Of a stretch of 46,694 nt of DNA, positions 9,277 through 18,887 are shown in pieces. Every line of letters begins with the position of its first letter. The first letter of the stretch is position 1. Position numbers and translations under genes: made by a program. This stretch comes from Patescibacteria group bacterium. Its GTDB lineage: Bacteria; Patescibacteriota; Dojkabacteria; SC72. Under the pieces are notes generated by a model. That model did no database searches, was not told where the DNA came from, and saw only the letters and a program-made list of their open reading frames with translations. The stretch is from NCBI GenBank assembly GCA_018818345.1, contig JAHISI010000016.1:1-46694 (forward strand). Reading direction: 5' to 3'.

Positions 9277-10815
9277 TTAGTGGATTTCTAACTCTGTAAT
9301 GGATAGTTTATTGGCCTCATCCTTTGTGAAGGTGAGTAGGGTGTTATTGGAGTTTCTAATCAAGAATGTTAATAGGTTATCAGGTTGCGCAATGTTTACT
9401 TTGTTATCTCCATCTACATCAGTTATATATATTGCTCCTTCTTGTAAGTATGTAATATCTAATGAGTCTGTAAGCCAGTGTAGGTCAGAGGTTTTAGATA
9501 TATCTGCAATATTCTTTATCTCCTTAGAACCAATGTTGACTGTGTGATCTCCTTCGGTTTTGTCGAATGTAAATACGGAGATTTGGTTTTCATCTCTGAA
9601 GATCAATCTTTCATGGTCTTCATTGAATTCTATGAATGTTGCGGGATATGCGGAAAGCATCATGAATTTTTGTGTCTGTATATTGAACCAGTATGTAGCC
9701 AATGAGGTTTGTATATATACTCCTTGTGCTTTTTGGTTGACCTTTATACCGGTAATCTCACCTGCAGAGTATGTGCTTTCTGGAGAAGATGAGAATTCTG
9801 AGTAGGTAAAGCCATTTTCTCTATATTGCAATATATATTCATCGGCTTTGCGGAAGTAGAAATTACTAATGAGGTATGTAGCATTGTTTCCGAGCAAGTC
9901 CATCTGTTTTAGATTGTATGTATATACATTATCTGTTTGATCCTTTGAGGGCTCTACAATGTAGAAGAATCCTTGTTCATCAGTTGTCCAGATATATTTT
10001 TGTGAGACTAATTTCTCGACGAATGTATTTGTTTGGTTCAATTTTAAATCATATGAATAGATTCCACTGGTGGAATCTAGTACTAAATAGTTATTATCAT
10101 TTGCCCATGAGATTTTGTATTTTTTGGTTGAGTCAATATCTAGAGCTTTTAACGTAGAAAATTGTGAAAGGACTTGTGTATTAAGTAGATAGTACTGGCT
10201 TGTAGTTTCAGAGGTGACTTTTAACAAGGCTTGCAAACCACTAGGGGATAGTGTTATCTCTATATTATTACTCTCCAATTTCAATATCTCTGAAGGGTTT
10301 GGGGAGAAATCCCACAATGCAGGATTTAGAGTATATTCCCAAAGTGAGTATCCTTGTGTTTCTTTAGTTAGAAATACAATGTGATCTTCTTCTTTGTTAA
10401 CCCAGTACTTTTCAATAGTGCCAGTTGAGGTCCAGAGAGTGATATGTTTAGGGTCTTGTTTGATTAACCATGGGAATATGGGGGTAGATTTGCCTTCTAC
10501 AATCTCGACATCTTTTTCCCAATTATAATAACCTTCTTTTTCAACAGTTATATGATATGTTCCAATTTCTAAACTTGTACTTTTAGGAGTTCTACCCACG
10601 AGTTTTTGATCTACATGTATATCTGCTCCAAAAGGTGAGCTTTCAACGGTTACAACTCCGGTTTGAGTTATTTCTTGTTTGAAGAGGTCTAGTCTATATC
10701 CATTGGCATAGAAATATATGGAAGAAGCGACTAAGAACAGGATTAGGGTATATAATATGGGGTAGAGTATAGAGCCAATATGTGATTTAACTTTGGTCTT
10801 GGGAGACGTTTTCAT
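9277..10815 (-). CDS. PEGA-domain membrane-anchored protein
   Basis: 512 residues. A basic N-terminus is followed by one transmembrane helix (about 17-37), so it is probably a type II protein facing outside. Residues about 50-115 form a PEGA domain with the signatures VESSPFGADIHVD, GRTPKS and the typical GTYHITVEKEGY. The remaining 390 residues are rich in beta strands and look like a propeller-like set of repeats, with no catalytic motif recognised. PEGA domains occur in surface-layer and envelope proteins, so an envelope role is likely, but the substrate is unknown. A minus-strand extended -10 TGCTATACT (10822-10830) ends 6 nt before ATG. Confidence 0.8.
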   Translation of the reverse strand: MKTSPKTKVKSHIGSILYPILYTLILFLVASSIYFYANGYRLDLFKQEITQTGVVTVESSPFGADIHVDQKLVGRTPKSTSLEIGTYHITVEKEGYYNWEKDVEIVEGKSTPIFPWLIKQDPKHITLWTSTGTIEKYWVNKEEDHIVFLTKETQGYSLWEYTLNPALWDFSPNPSEILKLESNNIEITLSPSGLQALLKVTSETTSQYYLLNTQVLSQFSTLKALDIDSTKKYKISWANDNNYLVLDSTSGIYSYDLKLNQTNTFVEKLVSQKYIWTTDEQGFFYIVEPSKDQTDNVYTYNLKQMDLLGNNATYLISNFYFRKADEYILQYRENGFTYSEFSSSPESTYSAGEITGIKVNQKAQGVYIQTSLATYWFNIQTQKFMMLSAYPATFIEFNEDHERLIFRDENQISVFTFDKTEGDHTVNIGSKEIKNIADISKTSDLHWLTDSLDITYLQEGAIYITDVDGDNKVNIAQPDNLLTFLIRNSNNTLLTFTKDEANKLSITELEIH

Positions 10816-10821
10816 GCCAAG

Positions 10822-10855
10822 AGTATAGCATAATGGGTGTAAAGTTTGTTAGAAT
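10822..10855. promoter_or_regulatory. Divergent leaderless promoters of the PEGA gene and trpS
   Basis: The 47-nt divergent gap holds two extended -10 elements: TGCTATACT on the minus strand (10822-10830) and TGTTAGAAT on the plus strand (10847-10855). Each ends 6-7 nt before its start codon, so both mRNAs should begin at or next to AUG. Confidence 0.6.
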
Positions 10856-10862
10856 GTAAACT

Positions 10863-11864
10863 ATGGAAGTAAAGAAAAGAATTTTAACGGGGGACAGACC
10901 TACAGGACAGTTGCACATAGGCCACTATTTTGGGTCTTTACAAAGCAGAGCGAAATTACAAGATGAATATGAGGAGTATATTGAGATAGCAAATATCCAA
11001 GCTTTGACAGATAATTTTGATAACCCGGGTAAGGTTAGAGAAAATATCGAAGAGCTTCTTTGTGATTACTATGCAGCGGGGATTGATTTTGAAAAGGCAA
11101 CAATTTTCATTCAGAGTGAAGTTCCTGCTATCCATGAGATTTTTATATATCTTGCTAACTTCGCTACAGTTCAACAGATACAGCATAATCCTACAATTAA
11201 AACGGAGATGGCTCAAAAAGGAATGGAAGTTTCTACTCCTTTGGGTTTTTTCATCTATCCTATACACCAGGCTGCAGATATATTGTGTGTTAATGCAGAC
11301 TTAGTGCCCGTAGGGAAGGATCAAGCTCCAATGATTGAGGATACGAGGGTTCTTGCTAGAAAATTTAACAATACGTACAAGACAAATCTTTTACATCAAC
11401 CACAAGCACTTTTTGGTGTTGAGGCAAATGTTCCAGGTATTGATGGAAATGCAAAGATGGGAAAGAGTTTAAATAATGGAATATATCTTGCAGATAGCGA
11501 AGAGGAATTAAGAAGGAAAGTATTTAAGGTATACACAGATCCTGCAAGAATCCATGCTACAGATCCAGGTAAGATCGAGGGGAATGTTGCGTTTACATAT
11601 ATGGATCTATTTGCAACTGATCTTGATGAGGTAGAGGCTATGAAAGAAAAGTATAGAAAAGGAGAAATCAAGGATGTAGAGGTTAAAGAAAGACTATTTG
11701 AGATTATGAATGCATATCTCACACCAATAAGAGAGAGAAGAAGAGAAGCAGAAGGTATGAAAGATGAGTTAATGCAGAAAGCGTTAAAAGGTAGTGAGAA
11801 GGTTTCTGGCATAGCAAGAGATATTGCTGATCAGATGAAAGAAGCGATGAAATTGAAGTTTTAA
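10863..11864 (+). CDS. trpS: Tryptophanyl-tRNA synthetase
   Basis: Class I synthetase that charges tRNA-Trp, with the usual length of 333 residues. The HIGH motif is intact in GQLHIGHYFGS (about 16-26) and the KMSKS loop is KMGKSLNN near residue 200. The conserved region around PIHQAADIL is present. The start ATG is preceded by an extended -10 TGTTAGAAT and no Shine-Dalgarno. The cognate tRNA-Trp is also in the window, inside the rpmG-secE operon. Confidence 0.97.
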   Translation: MEVKKRILTGDRPTGQLHIGHYFGSLQSRAKLQDEYEEYIEIANIQALTDNFDNPGKVRENIEELLCDYYAAGIDFEKATIFIQSEVPAIHEIFIYLANFATVQQIQHNPTIKTEMAQKGMEVSTPLGFFIYPIHQAADILCVNADLVPVGKDQAPMIEDTRVLARKFNNTYKTNLLHQPQALFGVEANVPGIDGNAKMGKSLNNGIYLADSEEELRRKVFKVYTDPARIHATDPGKIEGNVAFTYMDLFATDLDEVEAMKEKYRKGEIKDVEVKERLFEIMNAYLTPIRERRREAEGMKDELMQKALKGSEKVSGIARDIADQMKEAMKLKF

Positions 11865-11903
11865 GTGATAATAGATAACTTGTAGTAGTTGGAGCTAATT
11901 CAT

Positions 11904-12923
11904 ATGTTTGTAAAGAAATTAGGTATAGACCTAGGAACAGCTAACTCAGTTGTATTTGTACAAGGGGAGGGTATTGTCTTAACTGAACCAACAGTAGTAG
12001 CTATAGATGTTAACAACTTCACTGTCATAGCAGTTGGACTAGAAGCAAAGGAAATGATTGGTAAAACTCCAGACAATATTGTTGCCAAAAGACCTCTACG
12101 AAATGGAGTTATAGCAGATTCCCGAGTCACGGAAGCTTTACTAAGATATTTCTTTGATAAAGCATTGGGTAAGAGTAGATTTTTCAAACCAGATGTAGTC
12201 ATTAGTGTCCCTGCAGGTATTACTTCGGTAGAAGAAAGAGCAGTACTGAAAGCTGCTAATGCTGTTGGTGCTAGGAATGTCACATTGCTTCCAGAACCAT
12301 TGTTAGCTGCATTAGGGGCTGAAATGCCAATACAGACATCTTCTGGGAACATGATTATAAATATGGGTGGTGGTACTACCGAAGTCGCCGTTATATCCCT
12401 CGATGGAGTAGTGGAATATGAATCACTAAGAGTTGCAGGTGACGCTATAAATGAAGCCATAATCTCATATATGCGTAAAAAGAAAGGTCTTTTAATTGGA
12501 GAACAAACGGCAGAGAAGATAAAGATTAAGATAGGTTCGGCTCTAGAAGTTAAAGATCCAAGAGAAATGGAAGTAAGAGGAAGGGACGTTGGTGCTGGTA
12601 TGCCTAAATCTGTCGTAGTTAATTCAAATGATATCGCCAAGGCTGTTGAATGGCCATTAAGAAGTATCATTAAGAGCGTACAAGCAGTATTAGAAAAGAC
12701 GCCTCCTGAGCTCTCCGCGGACATCATAGACCGTGGTATGGTTATGAGTGGTGGAACAGCAATGCTCAGAAATCTAGACAAGCTATTCTCTCGTGCTACT
12801 GGAGTGCCAGCTCATGTTGCCGATGATCCATTGTTTTGTGTAGTAAAGGGTACTGGTATTGCCTTAGATCTCATAGAAGAAGGCTCTAGGAAGTTCTCCT
12901 TTAATCGAGATTTTAGAAGATAG
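11904..12923 (+). CDS. MreB-like actin homologue (paralogue 1)
   Basis: 339 residues of the MreB/Mbl actin family: phosphate-1 loop GIDLGTANSV near the N-terminus, phosphate-2 region MGGGTTEVAVIS near 155, and adenosine motif MSGGTAMLRNLD near 285. ATG 11904 is preferred over the upstream in-frame TTG 11889 because GGAG at 11891-11894 sits 9 nt upstream and the protein then starts directly at the beta strand of the fold. It lies apart from the mreBCD cluster at 32.4-34.8 kb and is more divergent. It could be an additional cytoskeletal filament with a different role. Confidence 0.9.
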   Translation: MFVKKLGIDLGTANSVVFVQGEGIVLTEPTVVAIDVNNFTVIAVGLEAKEMIGKTPDNIVAKRPLRNGVIADSRVTEALLRYFFDKALGKSRFFKPDVVISVPAGITSVEERAVLKAANAVGARNVTLLPEPLLAALGAEMPIQTSSGNMIINMGGGTTEVAVISLDGVVEYESLRVAGDAINEAIISYMRKKKGLLIGEQTAEKIKIKIGSALEVKDPREMEVRGRDVGAGMPKSVVVNSNDIAKAVEWPLRSIIKSVQAVLEKTPPELSADIIDRGMVMSGGTAMLRNLDKLFSRATGVPAHVADDPLFCVVKGTGIALDLIEEGSRKFSFNRDFRR

Positions 12924-12956
12924 TTTTAATCTTCTTTAACATATATAATATATCCC

Positions 12957-14117
12957 ATGGAAATATTTAATAGAAAAAAGAAGACGTTAAAGCTTGATGA
13001 AGTCACAAAATTGCTTAGTGAATTAAGAATTCCTACAGCATTGGTTTTTACCCCAATAAACTTAGAGACGGAGAAGAAGAAATTTTTTAATAGCGATACA
13101 TACAATCCAGTTTTTGAGTATAGGATTGTTAAGAATAATAACAAAGAGATATTAAAAAAGCTTTCCAATGTAAAAGAGATCGTTGATGTTGATCCTCGTA
13201 TTTCTGATTTCTACCTTCAGTTGATTGATTCTAAGAAAGAGGCTAGTGACCTTATGCATTCCGTTGGAAATAATGAAGAGATTACGGATATTTCTGTACA
13301 TAGGTATGGTAAACCAAGTGACAAGCTTTTTAGAAATGCAGCTAGAGTACTTAGAGGTAAATTAGACAGTTACAATGTAATAGATGAGGATACAATAAAG
13401 AAGGGTGACATTCTCTACTACGATGATATTGTTAAGGTTTTCAATGTTGTATTCCAGGAGTTGGGTTTAGATGGCTGGACAGTGAATAAGTCTATCAATA
13501 TTGCTAAGAATGGTGTGAAGATTGGTGTAAAAAGAAAAGAGATTCTAGTTGATGAGAATATTGAGAGAACCAAATTCAAATTAAGGAAGACGTTGATACA
13601 TGAAGTTGGAACTCATGCTTTGAGAGCGCACAATGGTTTGATGTGTGGGTTTGATGCTTTTAGTAATGCGAATCTTCCTGAGTATTTAGATGTAGAAGAG
13701 GGTTTAGCTACATGGAATGAGAATAGTATGGGTTTGCTTACTGAGAAGTGGTTGAAGAACAAAGCTGCATTGGCATGGGCTATATATTTGGGCGAGGATC
13801 TTTCATTTAGAGAGCTTTACAATGTTCTTTTAGCGGTGTTACCTAAGTACTCTGCTTTTGACGTTACATATCGTGTAAAGAGAGGTTTGGGTGATACTCA
13901 TGATAGGGGGATATATTCTAAGGATGTTGCATATTTTAGAGGTTTTAGAAAAGTTAAGAAGAAATTGGAAGAGAATCCTAGGTTGTATAACCAATTGTAT
14001 GCTGGAAAGATTACATTTAAACAGTGTGAATGGGTTGAGGATGGGTTATTACCTATGCCTACTAATGTTCCTAACAAGGATAAATGGTTAGAGATATTTG
14101 AGAAAGCGGGGATATAG
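12957..14117 (+). CDS. DUF1704 metallopeptidase-like protein (MATCAP / QEGLA-motif family)
   Basis: 386 residues. Zinc-peptidase motif HEVGTH at 215-220 and EEGLA at 247-251 supply the HExxxH plus downstream Glu arrangement of the DUF1704 family. That family includes bacterial flavohemoglobin expression-modulating QEGLA proteins and the vertebrate tubulin carboxypeptidase MATCAP. I infer a carboxypeptidase-like activity; the substrate is unknown. There is no signal peptide or membrane segment, so it should be cytoplasmic. It follows the MreB paralogue by 33 nt but has its own TATAAT (12944-12949) 7 nt before ATG. Confidence 0.8.
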   Translation: MEIFNRKKKTLKLDEVTKLLSELRIPTALVFTPINLETEKKKFFNSDTYNPVFEYRIVKNNNKEILKKLSNVKEIVDVDPRISDFYLQLIDSKKEASDLMHSVGNNEEITDISVHRYGKPSDKLFRNAARVLRGKLDSYNVIDEDTIKKGDILYYDDIVKVFNVVFQELGLDGWTVNKSINIAKNGVKIGVKRKEILVDENIERTKFKLRKTLIHEVGTHALRAHNGLMCGFDAFSNANLPEYLDVEEGLATWNENSMGLLTEKWLKNKAALAWAIYLGEDLSFRELYNVLLAVLPKYSAFDVTYRVKRGLGDTHDRGIYSKDVAYFRGFRKVKKKLEENPRLYNQLYAGKITFKQCEWVEDGLLPMPTNVPNKDKWLEIFEKAGI

Positions 14118-14168
14118 TCAGATCGAGTTTTTGTGCTATCATATATACATAATATTGTCCAAATAAAT

Positions 14169-15668
14169 ATGGATACAAATCCTTCATTAGAGAAAGAAAA
14201 TGCACAGTCTAAAGTCCCAATAAATCCTTATTTTCAACCCTCACAAAAAGATTTGGTAGCCACACCAGAAGTAACGGAAGAAGTAACCCCCGAAATAGTA
14301 GATTTACCCTCCGTCGAAACCGTAAGAATGCCAACATTGGATGATAAGTCTGAAGAACCATCGGCTTTAATTAATAGTTTGCCCAATATTGCTTTGGATC
14401 AAAAAAATAATGCATCATCTAATGTTAAAGATCCCAAAGATCTAGATTTAAAAATGTTGGGTTCAGATGAGCATGGATTGTACATTAAGATCCCAACGGA
14501 GATAAATGCAGAAGTAAGAGATGCTCAAAATGAATTCATTCCTGTTTTTATGGATGTACATAAAAAGTATGCCAATTATCCAGAATGGGAATATATGAAT
14601 GCACAAAATCCATTTGTTTTTGCTCCTGCAACCATTCGAATTATGTCTAATCAGTTAATACCCCAATTACTTAAGGAAACAACAACACTTTTTTCTAATG
14701 GAGTAGAGGAAAATACTGAGAGATCTATGCATTGGAAGGAATCAAATATTGAAGGGATATTAAATAAGCTACTTGCCTATGAATCATATCGATTAGAAAG
14801 AATCATGGCTCCAAGAGCAAGAGATCATATGAAAGAGGCCTTTCCTGGAGAAGAGGTAATCAAGGTTAAAGAGCTATGTACTGGAGCAGGTATGACTACT
14901 GCATTAATGTATGAAGCTTTAAAGGAAACAGGTAAGAAGGTAGAATTTCATTCTGCAGATAATTCACTTCAATCTGTTATTTGTGCCGCTACGTTATTAA
15001 CCTTACGAGGTATTCCAACAAGGATTGTGTTGGAAAGTGGTCAAAAAGAAAAGAACTTTGAGGGTGTAACAATATATTTTGAAACAGCTCAAGAATCTAT
15101 ACAAAAGAATCAAGATAATTACCACTTTGTATTTTCAGATAATGGAATAAATTATTTTGATGAGAAGCCTCACTTTGAGGTTGTAGATGAGATGGTAAAA
15201 AGAGTTAAACCAGGAGGACTTTTTCAAGATTGTACCTTGGATCCTGGAATGCAGGTTGATCTTTCAACAGTAAGCATGCTAGGGACAATCCTCTTCACAA
15301 AGAAGGAAAACTTTAAGAAAAAAGTTAGGTTAGGAGATGCGGAATATAGTATTAAGGAAAAAGATGGGATTTCTTTTATTGAGCAACTCTTTTCTCCTTC
15401 ATCTACTATGCAATACGAACTTTTGGCTGATGTTGGTAAAAAATTAGGAGTGAAAGCTTTCGCAGAATACTTGGGCGGAGCAAAGAAAGCGGGTGCAATA
15501 ACTAAAAAGTTAGCACCAAAAATCGCTCAAGATTTAAGAAAAACAGGAATGAAGATTTTAGAACTTACAGGCCTTAAGGGTTCATATTATCCAACATACG
15601 AAGATCGAAAAACTAGTTTAACAAGATTTTTTGAATTAAAACTGCCAAAGAACAATGATATGGGATAA
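14169..15668 (+). CDS. SAM-dependent methyltransferase-like protein
   Basis: About 499 residues from ATG 14169. The frame is open back to a GTG at 14133, but that extension looks untranslated. The first 90 residues are acidic, low in complexity and probably disordered. The central part resembles a class I Rossmann methyltransferase: motif I VKELCTGAGMTT near 234-245, acidic residue in HSADNS, and a VKPGG post-motif near 355. The C-terminal 130 residues carry no recognised domain. No substrate can be assigned. It overlaps the histidine kinase gene by 14 nt, so the two are probably cotranscribed and translationally coupled. Confidence 0.6.
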   Translation: MDTNPSLEKENAQSKVPINPYFQPSQKDLVATPEVTEEVTPEIVDLPSVETVRMPTLDDKSEEPSALINSLPNIALDQKNNASSNVKDPKDLDLKMLGSDEHGLYIKIPTEINAEVRDAQNEFIPVFMDVHKKYANYPEWEYMNAQNPFVFAPATIRIMSNQLIPQLLKETTTLFSNGVEENTERSMHWKESNIEGILNKLLAYESYRLERIMAPRARDHMKEAFPGEEVIKVKELCTGAGMTTALMYEALKETGKKVEFHSADNSLQSVICAATLLTLRGIPTRIVLESGQKEKNFEGVTIYFETAQESIQKNQDNYHFVFSDNGINYFDEKPHFEVVDEMVKRVKPGGLFQDCTLDPGMQVDLSTVSMLGTILFTKKENFKKKVRLGDAEYSIKEKDGISFIEQLFSPSSTMQYELLADVGKKLGVKAFAEYLGGAKKAGAITKKLAPKIAQDLRKTGMKILELTGLKGSYYPTYEDRKTSLTRFFELKLPKNNDMG

Positions 15669-17946
15669 TACGTTATATTTGTTTGTTGTAATACTGGGAT
15701 TCACCTCCTTAATAGGGCCTTTAGTTACCTTCATAAAGGAGCCAAAAAATAAAGCATATTTCTTCTTAGGAGTCTTAGGAATAATCGCGGGTCCAGTCTG
15801 GGCTTTTTCTACAGTATCTTTTTTACTAACTGATACATTAAGTACAGCCAAACTTTGGGCAGACATTATATATCTTGCATCAATATCAATCGGACTTTTC
15901 CATTATATTTTCTCCACATACTATCTTCGTAGAAAGAAGATCAATTTGCTGTTTGCATTATTTGTAGTAGGTGGTTTTATATTTCTGCTTTATCAGATAT
16001 TTTTTACTAATAACTTTATTGAAAGAATTGTATTAGAGGGAAATAACTATATTGTGGTAGGGAAGGCATATATGGTCTGGATGGCTTGGTTAACAATCGT
16101 TTTCGCAGTTAATGTATATAAAACTTTAAGAGGATACAAAGAATTGTCATTTATTGAAAAAGAGCAGCAGAAATATTTAATTATTGGGAATGTATTAACT
16201 GTTGTTGGTTCTTTTCCGGCTAATATTATAGCTCCATATTTTGGTATTTATGAGTATATTTGGTTTGGTCCTGTTGTTTTTTCAATTGCAAACCTCATAA
16301 TATCGTATGGTCTAACGCAGACTAGATTCCAGCGATTGGGGGCAGTGATACGTGGGATTCTAAGAAGTCTTTCACTATATGTTATTCCCGCAGTGATATT
16401 TGTTGCTTCTCTGGAATTTCTTTTTCCACTGATTAAGCAGCTTTCAATTTCCAAGTTGTTATTTTATATCATTGCATTTTTGTTTGCCCTGGCTTTTAAA
16501 TTAATTATAGATTCGGTTGCAAATATTTTTCTCTCGGAAAAACAGATTTTAAGGAATAAAGGGGAGGGGTTTATCAAATTGTTGAACTTTGAACAAGAGC
16601 TTTCTGATATATGTAGTAAGACATTGAACTATATATGTCAAAATACCTCTGCAGATAAAGCTCAGATTTATCTTTATGATTCTGTAAATACAAAATCATA
16701 TTACTTTACTAATGGGGATTGGAAGATTGAAAATCTAGATAAGATTTTCACAGAGATACCTGTATATTGGAATAAAAAGACAACTGCGGAGGGAAAGTTT
16801 GAGGCTTTATCAAGATCTGAACTTGAATATTTGAGTAATAAGGATGCCATAGAGTATCGAGAATATTCTAATTTATTGTACTTATTAGAGTTAGCGAAGA
16901 TCCAGATAGTTTACCCAATAGTTTCAGGGAATGAATTGATAGGGGTGCTTTTCATACAGGATTTAGCTAATAACCAGATGTATAAAATAGATGAGCTTAA
17001 TCTTTGGGATCGTATATATAGTCAATTTCATATTTCTGTTAACAAAGCGTTACTATATCAGCAGCTTCAATCGTTGAACTCAACGCTCCAACAAAAAGTA
17101 GATATTCAAACTAAGGAGCTGCAAATAAAGATTTCTGAGCTACAAGAGGCTCGTAAAAAAGAAAACGATATGATCGATATCATGGGTCATGAACTTAGAA
17201 CACCTGCTACCATAGTTAAACTCAATGCTCAATTACTAGAGAAGTTTACAGGGGATATAGATAGCGATCCTGAAGCATACAAGAGATATGTAGATAGGAT
17301 AAAGATGGCAGTGGAGAATGAGATAAAACTTATTAATACATTGCTAAGTAGTGCTAAATTAGAAGGAAATAAGATAGTCATAGATCCTGAAGAGGTTGAT
17401 CTTAAGGAAGAAGTAGATATGGCTATACATGGCAATGAGAAGGATGCGAATGAAAAGAATCTTCCAATAATTAATAATATTAAATCAGATACTCCTCATG
17501 TATATGCAGACAAGGCTAGGGTGGTGGAGATATTAAATAACCTCATAAGTAATGCTGTTAAATATACGGAGAGTGGTAGCGTAACCATTGAGGATAGATA
17601 TGATGATAATTGGGTGGAGGTATCAATCATAGATACAGGGCATGGTATTAGTGCGGAGGATCTTAAAAAGCTTGGCCAGAAGTTCTACAGAGCTGGGAAT
17701 TACATAGATTCTAATGTTAAGGTTGGTGACAAGATGGAGATAGTAAGGCCTGGAGGTACGGGTTTAGGGCTCTATGTGACCTTCAACCTCATACGTAAGA
17801 TGGGTGGTGATGTTCGTGTAGAGAGTGAGGTAGGTAAGGGTAGTAAATTTATATTTATATTACCTAGATACAAAGCACAAGCCATTCATGATCATGATGG
17901 TGAGAGTAATAATATGTTTGAGAAGCTAGGACTTAAAACGCAGTAA
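15655..17946 (+). CDS. Membrane sensor histidine kinase (7TM - GAF-like - HisKA - HATPase)
   Basis: 763 residues. About seven N-terminal transmembrane helices (1-240) resemble the histidine-kinase 7TM sensor domain, with two more hydrophobic helices at about 245-295. A GAF-like domain (about 310-465) and a coiled coil lead to HisKA with phospho-acceptor H512 in MGHELRTPA. The ATPase domain has the N box NNLISNAVKY, G1 DTGHGIS and G2 GGTGLGLY. No response regulator is encoded nearby, so it is an orphan kinase. It overlaps the upstream methyltransferase gene, and its 3' end overlaps the convergent ATP-grasp gene by 14 nt. Confidence 0.92.
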   Translation: MIWDNTLYLFVVILGFTSLIGPLVTFIKEPKNKAYFFLGVLGIIAGPVWAFSTVSFLLTDTLSTAKLWADIIYLASISIGLFHYIFSTYYLRRKKINLLFALFVVGGFIFLLYQIFFTNNFIERIVLEGNNYIVVGKAYMVWMAWLTIVFAVNVYKTLRGYKELSFIEKEQQKYLIIGNVLTVVGSFPANIIAPYFGIYEYIWFGPVVFSIANLIISYGLTQTRFQRLGAVIRGILRSLSLYVIPAVIFVASLEFLFPLIKQLSISKLLFYIIAFLFALAFKLIIDSVANIFLSEKQILRNKGEGFIKLLNFEQELSDICSKTLNYICQNTSADKAQIYLYDSVNTKSYYFTNGDWKIENLDKIFTEIPVYWNKKTTAEGKFEALSRSELEYLSNKDAIEYREYSNLLYLLELAKIQIVYPIVSGNELIGVLFIQDLANNQMYKIDELNLWDRIYSQFHISVNKALLYQQLQSLNSTLQQKVDIQTKELQIKISELQEARKKENDMIDIMGHELRTPATIVKLNAQLLEKFTGDIDSDPEAYKRYVDRIKMAVENEIKLINTLLSSAKLEGNKIVIDPEEVDLKEEVDMAIHGNEKDANEKNLPIINNIKSDTPHVYADKARVVEILNNLISNAVKYTESGSVTIEDRYDDNWVEVSIIDTGHGISAEDLKKLGQKFYRAGNYIDSNVKVGDKMEIVRPGGTGLGLYVTFNLIRKMGGDVRVESEVGKGSKFIFILPRYKAQAIHDHDGESNNMFEKLGLKTQ

Positions 17947-18886
17947 TAATAGCTTCTGCTATATTTACAGGTTCTCCCTCAATCTTAGTCTCATATGCCT
18001 TATATCCAGGATGTAAACTAATCTCTTGTATACATGGCTTCCCATTCATATACATAAAGTCTACAGCCATGAAATCAGCTTCTAGTACAGCTGTCATCCT
18101 CTCAGCAATCTCAGTAATCTCCTCATTAGGTTGGTTACACATCTCATATGTACTAGTTCTTTTATTAACAGTCATAAATCCTTCTCCTGCAATTCTCTTC
18201 CATCCACCAATAACCTTACCTAGTTTAACAAATATTCTGTAATCTTCACCTGCATCAGAAAATTCTTGTATAAAGAAATGAGAAAGATCCTGTCCATCAA
18301 GATTCTCTTGTTTGTAATCCTCATCTTTCTCTAATTTAAACACGTTCTTTTTTATCTTTTCCTTCCCATCAATCATCTCAGTTCTATTAGCACCAGTATA
18401 TTCTTTAATAATTAGGGGATAGTCCTTTAACATATCTCTATCCTTTAAATACTCACCATTAGTTTGGAAATATGTATTAAAGTAGGGGAGGTTATTTTTT
18501 GAACACAGCATTGCGAAGGCTATCTTATTGTAATATGGAAGATTCTTGATTGCTTTGGAATTTTGAATGATCACTTTTTTTTCTGGGTTGTCTCTATTAT
18601 ATTGATCAACGTAATCTATCATGAATCTCTTATATTGATACTCACGTTCATCGTCTAATGAATGACCCCGTAAAATCACGTTGCTGTACTCCGTTATGTC
18701 GTGCCCAGCTACCTTGATAACCGTGGAACCATTATGAAACAAGAATTCTATCTCATCGTTATATGCAAAATCGCAAGGTATATCCTTCTTTTTTAATTCT
18801 TCTACTAATCTTGCAGATCCAGTAGGTATTTCGCCCATGGTAGCTACTTGCACACGTTGTCTTTTATCTATAATGAGGTATTTCAT
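17933..18886 (-). CDS. RimK-like ATP-grasp ligase (fifth gene of the ATP-grasp operon)
   Basis: 317 residues with an ATP-grasp fold. The nucleotide-binding lysine strand is PLIIKEYTGANR (near 155-167), the central acidic segment FIQEFSDAGEDYRIFVKLG is near 205-225, and the metal-binding end DFMAVDFMYMNGKPCIQEI is near 280-300. Family members join an amino acid to a carboxylate through an acyl-phosphate. It has no membrane segment. It begins 1 nt after the stop of the preceding ligase gene. I infer it adds a further residue or caps the product of the operon. Which amino acid it uses cannot be read from sequence. Confidence 0.8.
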   Translation of the reverse strand: MKYLIIDKRQRVQVATMGEIPTGSARLVEELKKKDIPCDFAYNDEIEFLFHNGSTVIKVAGHDITEYSNVILRGHSLDDEREYQYKRFMIDYVDQYNRDNPEKKVIIQNSKAIKNLPYYNKIAFAMLCSKNNLPYFNTYFQTNGEYLKDRDMLKDYPLIIKEYTGANRTEMIDGKEKIKKNVFKLEKDEDYKQENLDGQDLSHFFIQEFSDAGEDYRIFVKLGKVIGGWKRIAGEGFMTVNKRTSTYEMCNQPNEEITEIAERMTAVLEADFMAVDFMYMNGKPCIQEISLHPGYKAYETKIEGEPVNIAEAIITAF

Positions 18887-18887
18887 A

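Noticed and set aside
11900..12781. Long minus-strand open frame (293 codons) opposite the MreB paralogue
   Set aside because: A shadow of a well-supported actin-family gene. The Ser/Thr/Pro-rich translation has no recognisable domain and no ribosome-binding site.
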